Positions 1 through 9,129 of a DNA stretch of 64,000 bases are shown here, piece after piece. Each line of letters begins with the position of its first letter. Positions within the stretch are counted from its first letter, which is position 1. The position numbers and the translations under genes were made by a program. The stretch comes from Ctenosaura bakeri (lineage: Eukaryota > Chordata > Lepidosauria > Squamata > Iguanidae). The notes below the pieces were generated by a model. That model saw nothing but the letters and a program-made list of their open reading frames with translations. It did not search any database and was not told the DNA's origin. The stretch spans positions 62,001 through 126,000 of the forward strand of contig CAOLHI010004251.1 in the NCBI GenBank assembly GCA_948474755.1, read 5' to 3'.

Positions 1-10
1 ACAGTGATTT

Positions 11-60
11 ATCTATCTATCTATTTATTTATTTATATTACTTATATTATTTATTTATTC
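11..60. repeat. ATCT/ATTT low-complexity tract
   Basis: Short tetranucleotide-like tract of ATCT then ATTT units grading into AT-rich sequence. The following stretch up to about 490 is AT-rich and I recognise no gene or repeat in it. Confidence 0.7.
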
Positions 61-495
61 AGCATGCTGTGTTGTTTTCTGTGAGTCAACTTGGCACCAT
101 CTACTGTTCAGCCTTGTATCTGCAAGCTAAAATAAAAAGACAGCTCTGCTTTTCAACTAATTTCACTTTCTGACAGTTCCTAACCCATCAGATAAGTGGG
201 AGTTTCCTGTATTACTTCCCTCAATCTGGACACTGGATACCTGTTGATTTAGCCTAGAATTACGTTAGCTTCTTGGCTGCCACATCATCTCTAAATTCTT
301 CTCACATGTACTTTATCAAGCCAGGTGTCATCCATCCTATATTATGCATCTCATTTTTTGAGATTACATGTAGCCTGATTTATTGTTTATTAATATATGA
401 GGTGAGGGGGAGAAATACAACGTAGGAGTGAATGCTGATTGGGAATGTTTGAGGAGAATTGCATAATGCTGGTGAATGACAGTTGTGAAAGAACA

Positions 496-855
496 AGTTA
501 CTCACCTGTAACTATGGTTCTTTGGTTATCTATAGACTCACAGAAATGGGCTAACTGTGCTTGCACAGTTTATCACCTGGAATCTTCTAGAGCTGTTATA
601 CAAGCATTCTGGCAGTAGCCCCTCTTCCACTGGTACATATGACCAGCCAAGTTCCTGCTCAAACCCTCAGTCCCATGGCGACCAAAGCAGCAGCCCAGGA
701 GCTACAGATATTAAGCATGACAGAAGTGGGGAGGAAGGGCAGGTGTTGTGTGAGTTCACAGATTACCACTCGAAGAACCACAGTTGCGGGTGAGCAACCT
801 GTTCTTCTTATTTGTGGTTTCTCTGATTCACACAAATGAGAGACTAGCAAGCTAC
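496..855 (-). repeat. DIRS terminal and internal complementary repeats
   Basis: The stretch at 496-560, starting GTTACTCACCTGTAACTATG, is the near reverse complement of 748-801, which ends in GCGGGTGAGCAACC. A third, related segment (TTTGTGGTTTCTCTGATTCA) follows at 812-855. Inverted and split repeats at the end of the element are a hallmark of DIRS elements, which use a circular intermediate and a tyrosine recombinase rather than an LTR and integrase. Confidence 0.7.
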
Positions 856-869
856 TAATCCAGGTGTTG

Positions 870-1480
870 GCTCAAACAGTCTCTGGGAGAGCTGCAAAAG
901 GACAAGTTCCAGACTCTATTGGGCAGTGGGAGCCCGAACAGGAAGGTACAGGTTCTTGTAGCCCCTTAAGAAGCATTTAATTGAAGGGCACTGGAAGCCA
1001 AAAGGCTAGTCAACTGGAACCAATGAGATATAGCAGCCACGTAGCATTTGATGAATGAATGAAAGAAGTCCAAAATATGCTGAATCTGGGCCACATCCAG
1101 ATGTATGTGTCGGGCAGCCAAGAACGAAAGAAACTTGCCCCATTCATAGGTGTAGAATGTTGAAGTGGAAGGCCTCAGAGCAGTGTTGAGACGAAGTCTA
1201 AAGATAGCTCCTCCAAGCCATCACCTTGTGGGTGTCCATGTCTCGATGACAAACCTGATCACTGTGAAGAGTCCTGATCTTGATGGAAACTTGTGATACA
1301 CTCCTCAAGGCAGGTGAAGAAGATGGGTGAACCACAGCACCTCAGCAACCAGGCCATCACCAGAAAGCAATTTGCTCTGTCCTCTGTCCCTGGACAGCTT
1401 GGAGAGGATTCCCGTGATGAGAGGAAATGGAGGAAAAGCGTACATAGCAACATTCCCCCAATGATATAGGAAGGCATCAA
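870..1480 (-). pseudogene. DIRS post-RNase H and truncated tyrosine recombinase relic
   Basis: Minus-strand translation in shifting frames gives a YAFPPFPLI-like stretch near 1410-1440. Near 950-1040 it gives YLAAISHWFQL and then LRGYKNLYLPVRAP. These resemble the start of the DIRS recombinase domain. The catalytic R..HxxR..Y part that should follow is missing, because the sequence passes directly into the terminal repeats. The gene is therefore deleted as well as frameshifted. The recombinase assignment is inferred from family resemblance. Confidence 0.55.
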
Positions 1481-1559
1481 CTAGACATCCCTGTCCCTCC
1501 CCTCAAGTCCTTGAGCAGAACCTGGTGCACTGCATGTTCTAAGGAGACACAAAAAGATT

Positions 1560-2370
1560 GACTTCTTGTGTCCTCCAAATGCAGAACATGGATCGAGAGC
1601 ATCAGGATGGAGCTTCCATTCATGGCAGGACACGAATGATCTGTTGAGAGCATCCACTAAGATGTTCTTGTCTTCAGGAAAATGAATCACCGTGAGAGTA
1701 AAATGTCTCTGTCCACACACCAGTCTCAGATTCAAAGAGTGAGGTACAGAAGAGTATTCCAACATGTGCCCCCTTGCTTGTTCAAGTAGCAGACAATTGT
1801 GGTGTTGTCGAATATAACTTGAACTGCTTGGTGGTTTATCAGAGATTCAAAAGCACAGAGAGCTTTCTCTACTGCCAACACCTTGAGTGCATTGAGTGCA
1901 AGAAGCCCTGGTGGCGCAGTGGTTAAATGCTGGTACTGCAGCCACAAGGTTGTGAGTTTGATCCAGACGGGCTCCAAGTTGACACAGCCTTCCGCAGGTC
2001 AGTAAAATGAGTACCCAGCTTGTTCGGGGCAATTAGCTAGCACATTCTAAACCACTTAGAGAGCCCTTAGCTGATAAGCAGTATAGAAATACACATGCTA
2101 TTGCTATTGATGTAGAGCTTGCTTTTGCAGTCTGCCCATTGCTCCTTGATTAGAAAGACCATCCATGGGGGAAGGTATGGATGTGTCCATTGTCAGAGAC
2201 TTTGTGGGCTAACATGGAAGAATGTGCATCCTGGCTACCAGACTGTTGGTGTGAAGCCACCATTCCAGAGAGTGATGAACTGCCCTTGGAATTGTCAGTT
2301 ACATCTGAGGTGAATTCACAAGGACCTTCAAGTGTGGAGAGGAACCAGGGTTGAAGCAGCTGCATTCAAA
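1560..2370 (-). pseudogene. DIRS RNase H-like region (split by a SINE)
   Basis: On the minus strand, 1902-1560 reads as an ALKVLAVEKALCAFESL stretch, then DNTTIVCYLNKQGGT, then FPEDKNILVDALNRSF and WKLHPDALDP. These are the signature blocks after the reverse transcriptase in DIRS elements. The more N-terminal part continues at 2111-2370 on the far side of the SINE inserted at 1905-2110. Joining the flanks across the SINE restores the expected order. Several stops show it is inactive. Confidence 0.75.
1905..2110 (+). mobile_element. tRNA-derived SINE with L2/CR1-like tail
   Basis: It begins GCCCTGGTGGCGCAGTGG and has an A-box-like TGGCGCAGTGG at about 1912-1922. A B-box-like GAGTTTGATCC follows near 1955-1965. 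The 3' end carries a GATAAGCAGTATAGAAATAC block and a short CTATTG repeat. This is the layout of a widespread squamate tRNA-SINE. It sits inside the DIRS RNase H region and is younger than that element. Confidence 0.8.
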
Positions 2371-2379
2371 GGTGAGTCC

Positions 2380-3300
2380 TTGGGATCACAAAGGTCATGG
2401 AGGCCATAAGACTGAGGAAAACCTGAACAAGCTTGGCAGGCACCCACCTGGAACAGTGTTGTTGAAGAACAGCATAATGCAGAGCATGAAATCAGTCTTA
2501 AGGAAGGAATATTCTGGTACTGATCCAATGAACTGGATGCTAGAGGATGGCTTTCAAGTGGGACTTGTCAAGGTTGATGATAAGACCTAGGTAGTCCAAG
2601 AGCCAAAGGTGAGGTGTATATCTGAAAGGACATGAGACCTGGAACATGCTACAAGGAGCTAGTTTTCTATGTACAGAAAGACAATGATGCCTTGCTTGGT
2701 GTAACCAGACTGCCACAACTGCTATATCCTAGGTGTGGGGCAGGAGACAGTCCAAAAGGCAGGATCCAAAATCAGTAGGCCTTCCTTCCTATGGCAAAGC
2801 AGAGGTAGCACTGGAGCAGCGGGTTCCCCGAAATCCCAATGTTTAAAAAAATAAAACATCCTTTAAGTCCAAGGTTGCAAACCAGTCTTTCCCTTCTTTT
2901 AAAAATAGAAGGATAGAATTTGACATGACCATATGGATAGGCCTGGGATGCATGAAGGAATTCACGTCCCTCAGGTCCAGAATCGGGTGAAGTCCACCAT
3001 CCTTCTTTGAAATTATGAAGTAGCAGGAGAAAAACCTCTGTGGAGGAGGATAGCGTTATGGGTTTGATGGGTCCTTTCTGGAAAAGAGTTTATATCTCCT
3101 CCAGCAGAGGGACATAAGGAGCAGTAATGAGAACTACACTGGTAGGTGGATATTCCATGAATTTGATCATGTAGCACCTGTCAATGATGTTGAAGACCCA
3201 AGAATTGGTAATGGTAGTGGTGGTAGACCAGGTAAGGATGGAGTTTGTCACCAAAAAAGAGAGTGGAAAGAAGGAGGCCCTAAAAGAAGTCAAAAGAGAT
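2380..3300 (-). pseudogene. DIRS reverse transcriptase relic
   Basis: Minus-strand translation at about 3018-2900 gives KKDGGLHPILDLRDVN and then KDWFATLDLKD. These match the early RT motifs of DIRS and Gypsy-like polymerases. The preceding segment (3293-3090) gives ITNSWVFNIIDRCYMIKF, also expected just upstream of the DIRS RT. The catalytic YxDD motif was not found in a clean frame. Downstream RT sequence to about 2400 is recognisable only by position. Confidence 0.65.
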
Positions 3301-3389
3301 GCTTGCTCATCAACAGCTTGTTTTTATAAGACAGTGATCTGTAGCGTGATGGAACGGAGGAATTCTTAGATGGTGGTAGTGCAGGAGAA

Positions 3390-3905
3390 GATGAGTGCCT
3401 CAACCAGAGGTATCTAGACCTGGAAGACTAGGAGGATTGAGAAGACAAGCCAAACTTATGGGCAGTGTTCCACATCTTCTGGGTATGTTCCAAGTTGTCA
3501 TCAGTGTACTTGTGAAACAACTCAGATTAGTCAAACAGGAAATCCTCAATCATACTCCTGTCCAAGTGAGACAAAGTCAAGGAGTGCAGCCTGGCATAGC
3601 TGAGTAAAGCTATGGCCAATGCAAGAGATTTTGCACTGCTGTCAGCAACATGCCTCACTGCTGTCAGTTGCCATGACGCTAAGGTATAAGCCTCAGATTG
3701 GAGAGCTGTGGGCAAATGTTAGTTGTCATCTGAGAGTTTCACTAAGAGTGGTGTCATTTGGTCCCATAGATGTTACTGATATGCTAAAATATGCACATCA
3801 TAGTTCATGATGAGGAAGGAAAGCACTGTGGTGGAATAGAATTTCTTAGTGAGGATGTCAAGTTTGTGACCTTCCTTTCAGTAGGGGTCATTATTTTCTT
3901 TAGAG
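3390..3905 (-). pseudogene. DIRS gag-like region, C-terminal part
   Basis: Minus-strand reading at 3715-3527 gives an alanine- and serine-rich helical stretch including ADSSAKSLALAIALLSYARL and then an SMIEDFLFD segment. After a frame change, a DDNLEHTQKMWNTAHKFG-like stretch follows near 3500-3440. These resemble the C-terminal part of DIRS gag proteins of reptiles. It is separated from the rest of gag (4735-5217) by a MITE and an LTR-like insertion. Confidence 0.55.
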
Positions 3906-3913
3906 TTCTCTTA

Positions 3914-4115
3914 GACCATTTCTGCACTACAGTTTTAAAGTGCTGCTATTCCACTATCAACCTCCTATGGAATTCTGGGGTTTGTAGTTTAGGGAGGGGC
4001 ATTTCAAATTCTCAGCCAAAGAGATCTTTGGTCTCAGTAAACTACAAACCCCAGAATTCCACAGAGCGTTGAAAGTGGAATAGCAGCAGTTTAACACTGT
4101 AGTGCGGAAATGGCC
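3914..4115. mobile_element. Palindromic Harbinger-like MITE, copy 1
   Basis: 202-bp inverted-repeat element with termini GACCATTTCTGCACTAC and GTAGTGCGGAAATGGCC, flanked by TTA on both sides (3911-3913 and 4116-4118). The arms contain the family hallmark CCACTATCAACCTCCTATGG and its complement. The 3-bp TWA-type target duplication and GGCC-type terminus fit a PIF/Harbinger MITE. It is inserted in the DIRS gag region. Confidence 0.85.
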
Positions 4116-4134
4116 TTAGTCTGCAGCCTCAACA

Positions 4135-4735
4135 ACAATAGAGTTGGCTTTGGGTGTTGAGAGACCCAATCAGCAGAGGAATAAGAAATAAAACAGTCAC
4201 ATATAAAGGGTCCACCGTTGTGTCCCAGACAGACCAGGCAGTCAACTAGCAGACCAGCAGAGAAGAGTTTTCCTCACGGCAGAGAGAGAGGGAGTTGTCC
4301 AAACAAAGTTCAGGTCAGCAATTCAAAGTCCCAAAGCTTACAAATTCAGAAGGGTAAATCCGAATCGGCATCAGGCAAGCAGAGGTCCAAGAGAGTCAGG
4401 ATTCAGAAAAACACGGCACAGGGCTTCAACAACCAGGAAGATCAGTTGTCGACCCTGGGGAGACAGGCCAGCTGTTCACCTTTTATAGGCTAATGATGTT
4501 ACCATAGGTATTACCTCATTAAAGCTTATTTGTTACATAAACAAACTGAATGCCTGAGACCTTCTTTCTCATGTTGTCTTTCCAACAAGGTAGGAGTATG
4601 TGTTACTTAGTTCCCCCTGCTCAGGCCCCTGCTGCTGGTTGTTTCTTTCTTCCCTCTGGGCAAATTTCTCCCTTAGATTCAGCACCCTCCTCCTCACTGT
4701 CAAGGTCTCCAAGGCAGGGCATGACATCCACCTTC
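4135..4735 (-). mobile_element. Probable solo LTR inserted in the DIRS gag
   Basis: DIRS gag similarity stops at about 4735 and resumes below about 3905, beyond the MITE. The inserted minus-strand sequence has a TATA-like CCTATAAAAGGTG at 4477-4489 and then pyrimidine- and GC-mixed sequence resembling an LTR R/U5. No coding potential or second LTR is seen, so a solo LTR is the simplest reading. I could not fix the TG..CA ends or a target duplication. The class (Gypsy versus endogenous retrovirus) is open. Confidence 0.4.
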
Positions 4736-5217
4736 TTAGACATAGGTCTTACAGACAATGGGTTGCTCCAAGACCACGTTGTGAGCTGAAAGAAGAGATA
4801 TAAGAAGGTGTAGAAACCTTCACTTGAAGTCTCCTGAAGACAAGGTCCTCAGGTTCCTGTTTGTGTGATAGTGTTAAGCTGAAGAGACTTAGCCCATGCC
4901 CATCAACCCCACAAAGGTGCAGATACTGTCTGTGGGAGGAATGGATTTGTGTTCACCAAGAATGTTAGAAAGTGAGTGCTGCTGAACAACAATGGAAGAA
5001 GATGAAGTCAAATCTGAGTCAGTATCACAGGATACAATGGATCTGGAACAGTGCTGGTGCAATCTGTCAGAAGCATCAAAATGTACGCCTACTGCAATCA
5101 GGAGGAGAAGATGGTAAGGGAGCATCCCTGGATGAAAAGGAACAGAAGCTCCGAGCGGCAACATGGTTGGCCATAGGTATCAGTGAAGGAGGGGCTACTG
5201 CCAAAACACTTGCATGA
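4735..5217 (-). pseudogene. DIRS gag-like region, N-terminal part
   Basis: The minus strand at 4970-4880 reads PPTDSICTFVGLMGMG and then, after a stop, leucine-rich sequence. Acidic and serine-rich sequence lies upstream (DTDSDLTSSSS). This pattern, an acidic low-complexity segment followed by a TFVGLM-like helix, matches my recollection of reptile DIRS gag. The extreme 5' end and terminal repeat are missing because the L1 relic begins at about 5220. Confidence 0.5.
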
Positions 5218-5221
5218 CAGC

Positions 5222-6361
5222 TCTAAAAAGTTCCAAATGATGCACTGCAGAAGGGGAGTACAAAAGGGTACAAGACAGGGATGCTCCCTTGTCAGCTTTG
5301 TTTTCTTATACTGACCTTGGAAGTACTATTAAGACAGATTGGACAAGAAGAGAACACCAAAGGAATTACAATTAAGAAGCAATCCTATATGTTGAAAGCT
5401 TTTGCAAATGATGTGATTTTTTTTATGGGACCCCTTGAGGCTACAGAATATCTATTAAAATGTTGATGGAATATAAGCTTTTAGAAGGTTTTAAGCTGAA
5501 TAAAAATAAAACTGTAATAATGTAATAATGATTAAGTATATGACAAAAGTTGAACAAAACAAACTGAGGGTTTTAAAACAGTAAAAAAAGTAATATATTG
5601 GGTGACTTTTTTTGAAAAAACTGGCATGAAATTCAGGAAAATTTACAAAGATGGTCTAAACTGAAGTCCTTATTAGGAAGGATATCAACTATAAAAACAA
5701 ATATTTTACATCAGATGACTTTTTCTTTTCCAAACATTCCCAATAATAGCAAGTTATACACCTTTTAAACAATGGTGGAAAGCCATTTCCAAATTTCTGT
5801 GGCAAGCAAAAACACCAAAAGTGAGAATGAAGATTTCACAAGATGCTAAACAAAGAAGAGGCTTGGGCCTTCTAGGTCTTAAACAATATTTGTATGCATC
5901 CTGTTTGGTTTGGCTGAAAGACTGGATTATGCTCAAAAGAGGGAGAATTTTATATTTGCAAGGTTTGATTCGAAGTTTGGATGGCACATTTTTTTTGTGG
6001 TATGAAAAGATTAAGGTATATGTAGCTTTTAATAACCATTTTATGATGTGCCATGTTTAGAGTTTCACCTCATGAAACTTTTTTTACAAGAGAAATAATG
6101 GTCAGTAATGGTCCCTGCATGGTTAACATGCAGAGATTTAATTCAGGATAGGGTACTCGATACAATTAAAGTCAAATGAAGAGTTGAATTCAAAGGGCCT
6201 TTATATATGATAGTTTGCCTACACACAATTATCCGAAAGATTTAAAACAGGTAAAAAAATTCTTTGGTTTCAAAATTGAGAAGACTCACTTTGAGAATCA
6301 ACTTTGCGTGATGATGAACACTTAATGGTGATGATGAACATTTAATGGCAAAAGTGCATAC
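5222..6361 (+). pseudogene. L1-type LINE ORF2 relic, RT to C-terminal part
   Basis: Plus-strand frames show the RT catalytic neighbourhood. Near 5275-5330 is a GMLPCQLCFLILTLEVL stretch. Near 5395-5420 is AFANDVIFF, where the active-site FADD has become FAND. A KLNKNKT motif follows. Farther on (5750-6040) is the C-terminal block FKQWWKAISKFLWQAK, RGLGLLGLKQYLYASCLVWL and FFLWYEKIKVYVAFNNHF, typical of vertebrate L1 ORF2 downstream of the RT. Frameshifts and stops separate these blocks. The 5' part of ORF2 and all of ORF1 are absent, so it is 5'-truncated at or by the DIRS junction. The relic continues beyond a hAT-like insertion at 8295. Confidence 0.8.
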
Positions 6362-6699
6362 TAGGGATGAGACGAAACCAGAATTTTCAGAATCCGGATC
6401 GCATCCGGATCCCTGGAAGGTTCTGCGAATGCACGAATCTCACGAATCTCAAATCTTTCAAATCCTTTTTTAAAAAAGGGTTTAAAAAGCAAGGGAAAGA
6501 AAGCACTTCTACTGAAAAGTGTTTTGAAGCAGAATTTGACATCTTTGTTTAATAAAAAACAAATTAAATAACAGTTTTCACTTTCAGAAAAACATACCCA
6601 TATAGTTCTTATTAAGAATTACATGTAATTTGGAAGTAGCTCCCGATGTTGGAGGATGCTCGAGCCATCTCCTGAGTTGACTATTACAAAACAAAACAA

Positions 6700-6796
6700 A
6701 AAGCAAAGATAATCTTGGGCAAGACACACTCTCTCAGCCTTAGCAAAAACATAGGCAAAGGCAAACTCCCTGTGAAGAAATCTGGCCAGGATAATT
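6700..6796 (+). repeat. Fragment of a Sauria-type SINE (middle part)
   Basis: The segment CTTGGGCAAGACACACTCTC followed by GGCAAACTCCCTGTGAAGAAATCTGGCC resembles the central part of the SINE at 11142-11377. It has neither the tRNA-like head nor the ACAACA tail. Confidence 0.55.
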
Positions 6797-6841
6797 GACA
6801 AAGCTTTGCCTCAGGATCTCCCCAGATTGAAAATGACATGA

Positions 6842-6904
6842 AAGCCCTTTCTACACAGGCAGGAAAATGTGGATTATTAATCCCACATTTTCCTGCCTGT
6901 GTAA
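6842..6904. repeat. Short near-perfect palindrome
   Basis: CTACACAGGCAGGAAAATGT is followed, after a short AT spacer, by its complement ACATTTTCCTGCCTGTGTA. The arms are about 22-25 bases with a spacer of about 9 bases. It lies inside the hAT-like element and may be a minimal MITE. Confidence 0.8.
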
Positions 6905-6939
6905 ACAAAGCCACATACTATAGTACAGAGATAATCCAG

Positions 6940-7075
6940 GTCAAAACTGGATTTTCTTTGCATAACTCCTTATGGCATCCTGGCATTTATAGTTTGATGA
7001 TGCAGCAGCACACTTTGGTGGAGAAGGCTGTGATACCTTGTCCAACTACAAACCCCAGAATTGTGTCTGAAAGAG
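6940..7075. mobile_element. Degenerate inverted-repeat element
   Basis: GGCATCCTGGCATTTATAGT at about 6973 is weakly complementary to AACTACAAACCCCAGAATTG near 7043. This resembles the core of the palindromic MITE family but is more diverged. Ends are not clear. Confidence 0.35.
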
Positions 7076-7223
7076 GTTTGCAAGGGAGCCATGCAAAGGA
7101 ATCTTTCAGCTGTCCTTGAAATCTCAAGAAGACTGTACTTTCCAGTCAAGTCTCAAGTCCTGCAACAAAGAAGGCACTTGAAAACAAAAACACCAGCCTC
7201 TAGTCCAGTCTCAATTCTCTACC

Positions 7224-7644
7224 CCAGAGCTTTCCAAACTTTTCATGTTGGTGACACACTTTTTGGACATGTATCACTTTGTGACACGGTAATTCAGTTT
7301 TACTAGCAAATTGGAGGTTAAACAGCAGGAAAGGCAGCCCCCCCCACAATCTTGGCTCACTGCTGTTGCCCTTGCCAAGGAAAGATCCTGGGGAGGGCAG
7401 CAGCAGTGGGAAATGGAGCCCCCCACCTGATCCTGGCTCACTTCCATTGCTCTCACTGAGGAAAGATCGCAGTGACTGCAGCAGCAACAAGAAAGGCAGT
7501 CCCTCTACCTGAACATGGGCTGCGGTGGTGGTGGCAGCAGGAGAGGCTCAGGTGGGGGAGGTCTTTCTCAGCCTGGAGAGGCGACACACCTACAGATTTC
7601 AAGTGACACACTAACATGTTGCTACACGCTGTTTGGAAAGCCCT
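7224..7644. mobile_element. 421-bp non-autonomous hAT element
   Basis: Terminal inverted repeats contain GCTTTCCAAAC on the left and GTTTGGAAAGC on the right. The element is flanked by a perfect 8-bp duplication, TCTCTACC (7216-7223 and 7645-7652). The interior has GTGACACAC motifs near both ends and GC- and G-rich sequence in the middle, with no transposase. It is nested within the larger hAT-like element at 6362-8294. Confidence 0.85.
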
Positions 7645-7790
7645 TCTCTACCTGATCCTGGGCAGCAGCAGCAGTGGGAGAGGCTTGGGTGGGGGAGCTC
7701 TTTCTCAGCCTGGAGAGGCAACACACTTACAGACTTCAGGTGACACACTAACATGTCGCAACACACTGTTTAGAAAGCCCTGCTCTACTG
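7507..7790 (+). repeat. Tandem duplication of the hAT element's right end
   Basis: The block 7507-7652 (CAGCCTGGAGAGGCGACACA..GTTTGGAAAGCCC) is repeated with mismatches at 7653-7790 (CAGCCTGGAGAGGCAACACA..GTTTAGAAAGCCC). The second copy includes the terminal sequence and target duplication, so it arose after the insertion. Confidence 0.75.
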
Positions 7791-7894
7791 TTTAGAAAGT
7801 CCACTCTCAAGTCAAAAGAATAGAGAAGAAGAGAATCTAATTACCTTGCAGAGGGAGGCAGCACGAGCAAGCACAAGCAGTCCAAGCAAGCAAG

Positions 7895-8055
7895 CTCACA
7901 GCCCGAGCAGGTGAGCTCATAGCCTGAGCAAGTGGGTGAGCACACAGCCCAAGTGAGCAGGTGAGCTCACAGCCCAAGCAAGCCGGGGAGCACACAGCAC
8001 GAATGAGCAGGCGAGCACACAGCATGAGTGAGTGGGCAAGCACACAGCATGAGCG
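7895..8055 (+). repeat. 25-bp minisatellite, about 6.5 units
   Basis: Units follow CACACAGCCCAAGTGAGCAG plus GTGAG, with mismatches. Five consecutive units are 25 bp and the first is 21 bp. The repeat is contiguous with no spacers. Confidence 0.85.
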
Positions 8056-8294
8056 ACCATGGGCAGCCTCTGGAGCGCACAGGCAGCTTTATGCCGTGAT
8101 TTTCATGCACCCAGGGGCCTGCCAGCCAATGAGGCTTTTGGTGGGCTCTGGAGGCACCAATTTTGAAAAAAAACAAAACAAACTTGGTTGGTGGATTAGA
8201 AAGATTCAATTCACCATTTTGGCGCCGGGATTCGGATTCCTGAACCTCAAATCCTTCCCCAGGATTTGAGGATTCGAGCATTTGGTTGGGATTA

Positions 8295-9125
8295 GTGTAT
8301 ACAATGCTATTGAAATTTGCAGCAGGGAAAGAACAAATAAAAGAATGTATGATTAAATGGGCCCAAAATGTGGGTCATGCAATTGCATTAGCTGAATGGG
8401 AGAAGATGAATTTGAAAGAAGGATTTGAAGTGAAGGATTTGAAATTTACATTAAGGCCATTTTCACACGGGGGTAAAACCTCACAGTGAGACGACAGGAG
8501 ACGGAGGTCGTTCACACCACGGGGCGAGCTAGTGCGGTTGGAAAAGGTGAGGCTCCACACCTCCAACCGCTCTAGTGCAGCCGCAGGGGTGGCGCTGCGA
8601 GTTTTTTAAAAACCACCTTCCCAGGTGGTTTTTATGAAACTTGCCCGCACTAATCCGTGGCTGCTCCCGGTGAGAATCTGCAGAGACGCGTTAGTGTGTC
8701 TCTGCAGATCTGCCCGGGGGCGGGCTTCCAGCTGGCGCGCTGCCCTGATTGGCGGAGCACCGCCGGAAGCCACCAGCCACCATTTTGGGCACCGTCGAAC
8801 GCCGCCGAACACCGCCGAAATTCGGCGGCGTGTGGAGCAGCGGAGCCGCGCTCCCTGCAGGGACGGAGCAGGGACGGAGCAAAACGCAAGCATATAAGCT
8901 CCGCCCCTGTGTGCGCCGCCCCGTTTTGGCCCCCCCATGTGTGAAAAGGGCCTAAGCTATGATTTGAAAGAAAACGTCTGTAAGATGGTTTATTGGTGGT
9001 ATCTTACTCCTGAAAAAAGACAACAGTAAAAACAAGAACAGCTACAGACCACAATCTGCTGTAAAAAGTGGTACAATTTGTATTCAGGAAAAGTAGAATT
9101 TTTGCCTATGAAATAGGTAATCAAT
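8295..9125 (+). pseudogene. L1 ORF2 relic, C-terminal end (split by a GC-rich MITE)
   Basis: 8295-8454 translates as ..TMLLKFAAGKEQIKECMIKW AQN..EWEKMNLKE.. and continues at 8953 as LSYDLKENVCKMVYWWYLTP. This matches the C-terminal end of L1 ORF2 and follows directly from the segment ending at 6361. Removing the 8455-8952 insertion together with one TAA copy keeps the frame exactly. Similarity fades after about 9060-9125, where the cysteine-containing C terminus would lie, and no poly-A tail is identified. Confidence 0.75.
8455..8952. mobile_element. 498-bp GC-rich Harbinger-like MITE inserted in L1
   Basis: Flanked by TAA on both sides (8452-8454 and 8953-8955). Termini are GGCCATTTTCACACGGGG and CCCCATGTGTGAAAAGGGCC, which form an inverted repeat related to the termini of the AT-richer palindromic MITEs here. 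The interior is CpG-rich with several local inverted repeats, for example GAATCTGCAGAGACGCGTTA against its near complement. Open frames on both strands inside it are by-products of GC richness. No transposase is present. Confidence 0.85.
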
Positions 9126-9129
9126 GAGT

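Larger units (their letters stand above)
490..5217 (-). mobile_element. Degraded DIRS-type (tyrosine recombinase) retrotransposon, interrupted
   Basis: Reading the minus strand from 5217 down, the order is gag-like sequence (5217-4735 and 3905-3390), reverse transcriptase (about 3300-2400), an RNase H-like region (about 2365-1560), the start of a recombinase region (about 1090-870) and terminal repeats (855-496). The RNase H region has a DNTT..CYLNKQGGT stretch and then an HFP..KNILVDALNRSF stretch, both typical of DIRS elements. The order and the inverted terminal repeats also fit DIRS. Stops and frameshifts occur throughout, so it is dead. Three insertions break it: a SINE at 1905-2110, a MITE at 3914-4115 and an LTR-like segment at about 4135-4735. 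It abuts an L1 relic at about 5220 and its 5' terminus is not seen. The family call rests on motif recall, not on an alignment. Confidence 0.8.
6362..8294. mobile_element. 1.9-kb hAT-like non-autonomous element inserted in L1
   Basis: The L1 relic is interrupted between GTGCATAC (6354-6361) and GTGTATAC (8295-8302), a one-mismatch 8-bp duplication of the kind hAT elements make. Removing 6362-8294 restores a continuous L1 reading frame (..VHTMLLKFAAGKEQIKECM..). The ends begin TAGGGATGAG and finish GGTTGGGATTA. Subterminal regions carry repeated GGATTCG/AATCC blocks in both orientations. No transposase is present. Nested inside are a SINE fragment, short palindromes, a 421-bp hAT element and a 25-bp minisatellite. 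Confidence 0.65.

Noticed and set aside
1905..1975. A tRNA gene
   Set aside because: A and B boxes are present, but no acceptor stem closes and the sequence continues as a SINE body and tail.
7895..8055. CRISPR-like regular repeats
   Set aside because: Units are contiguous without spacers and the genome is vertebrate, so this is a minisatellite.
8606..8955. Several overlapping frames of 60-110 codons
   Set aside because: All lie within the CpG-rich MITE at 8455-8952, are open in many frames at once and have no family.
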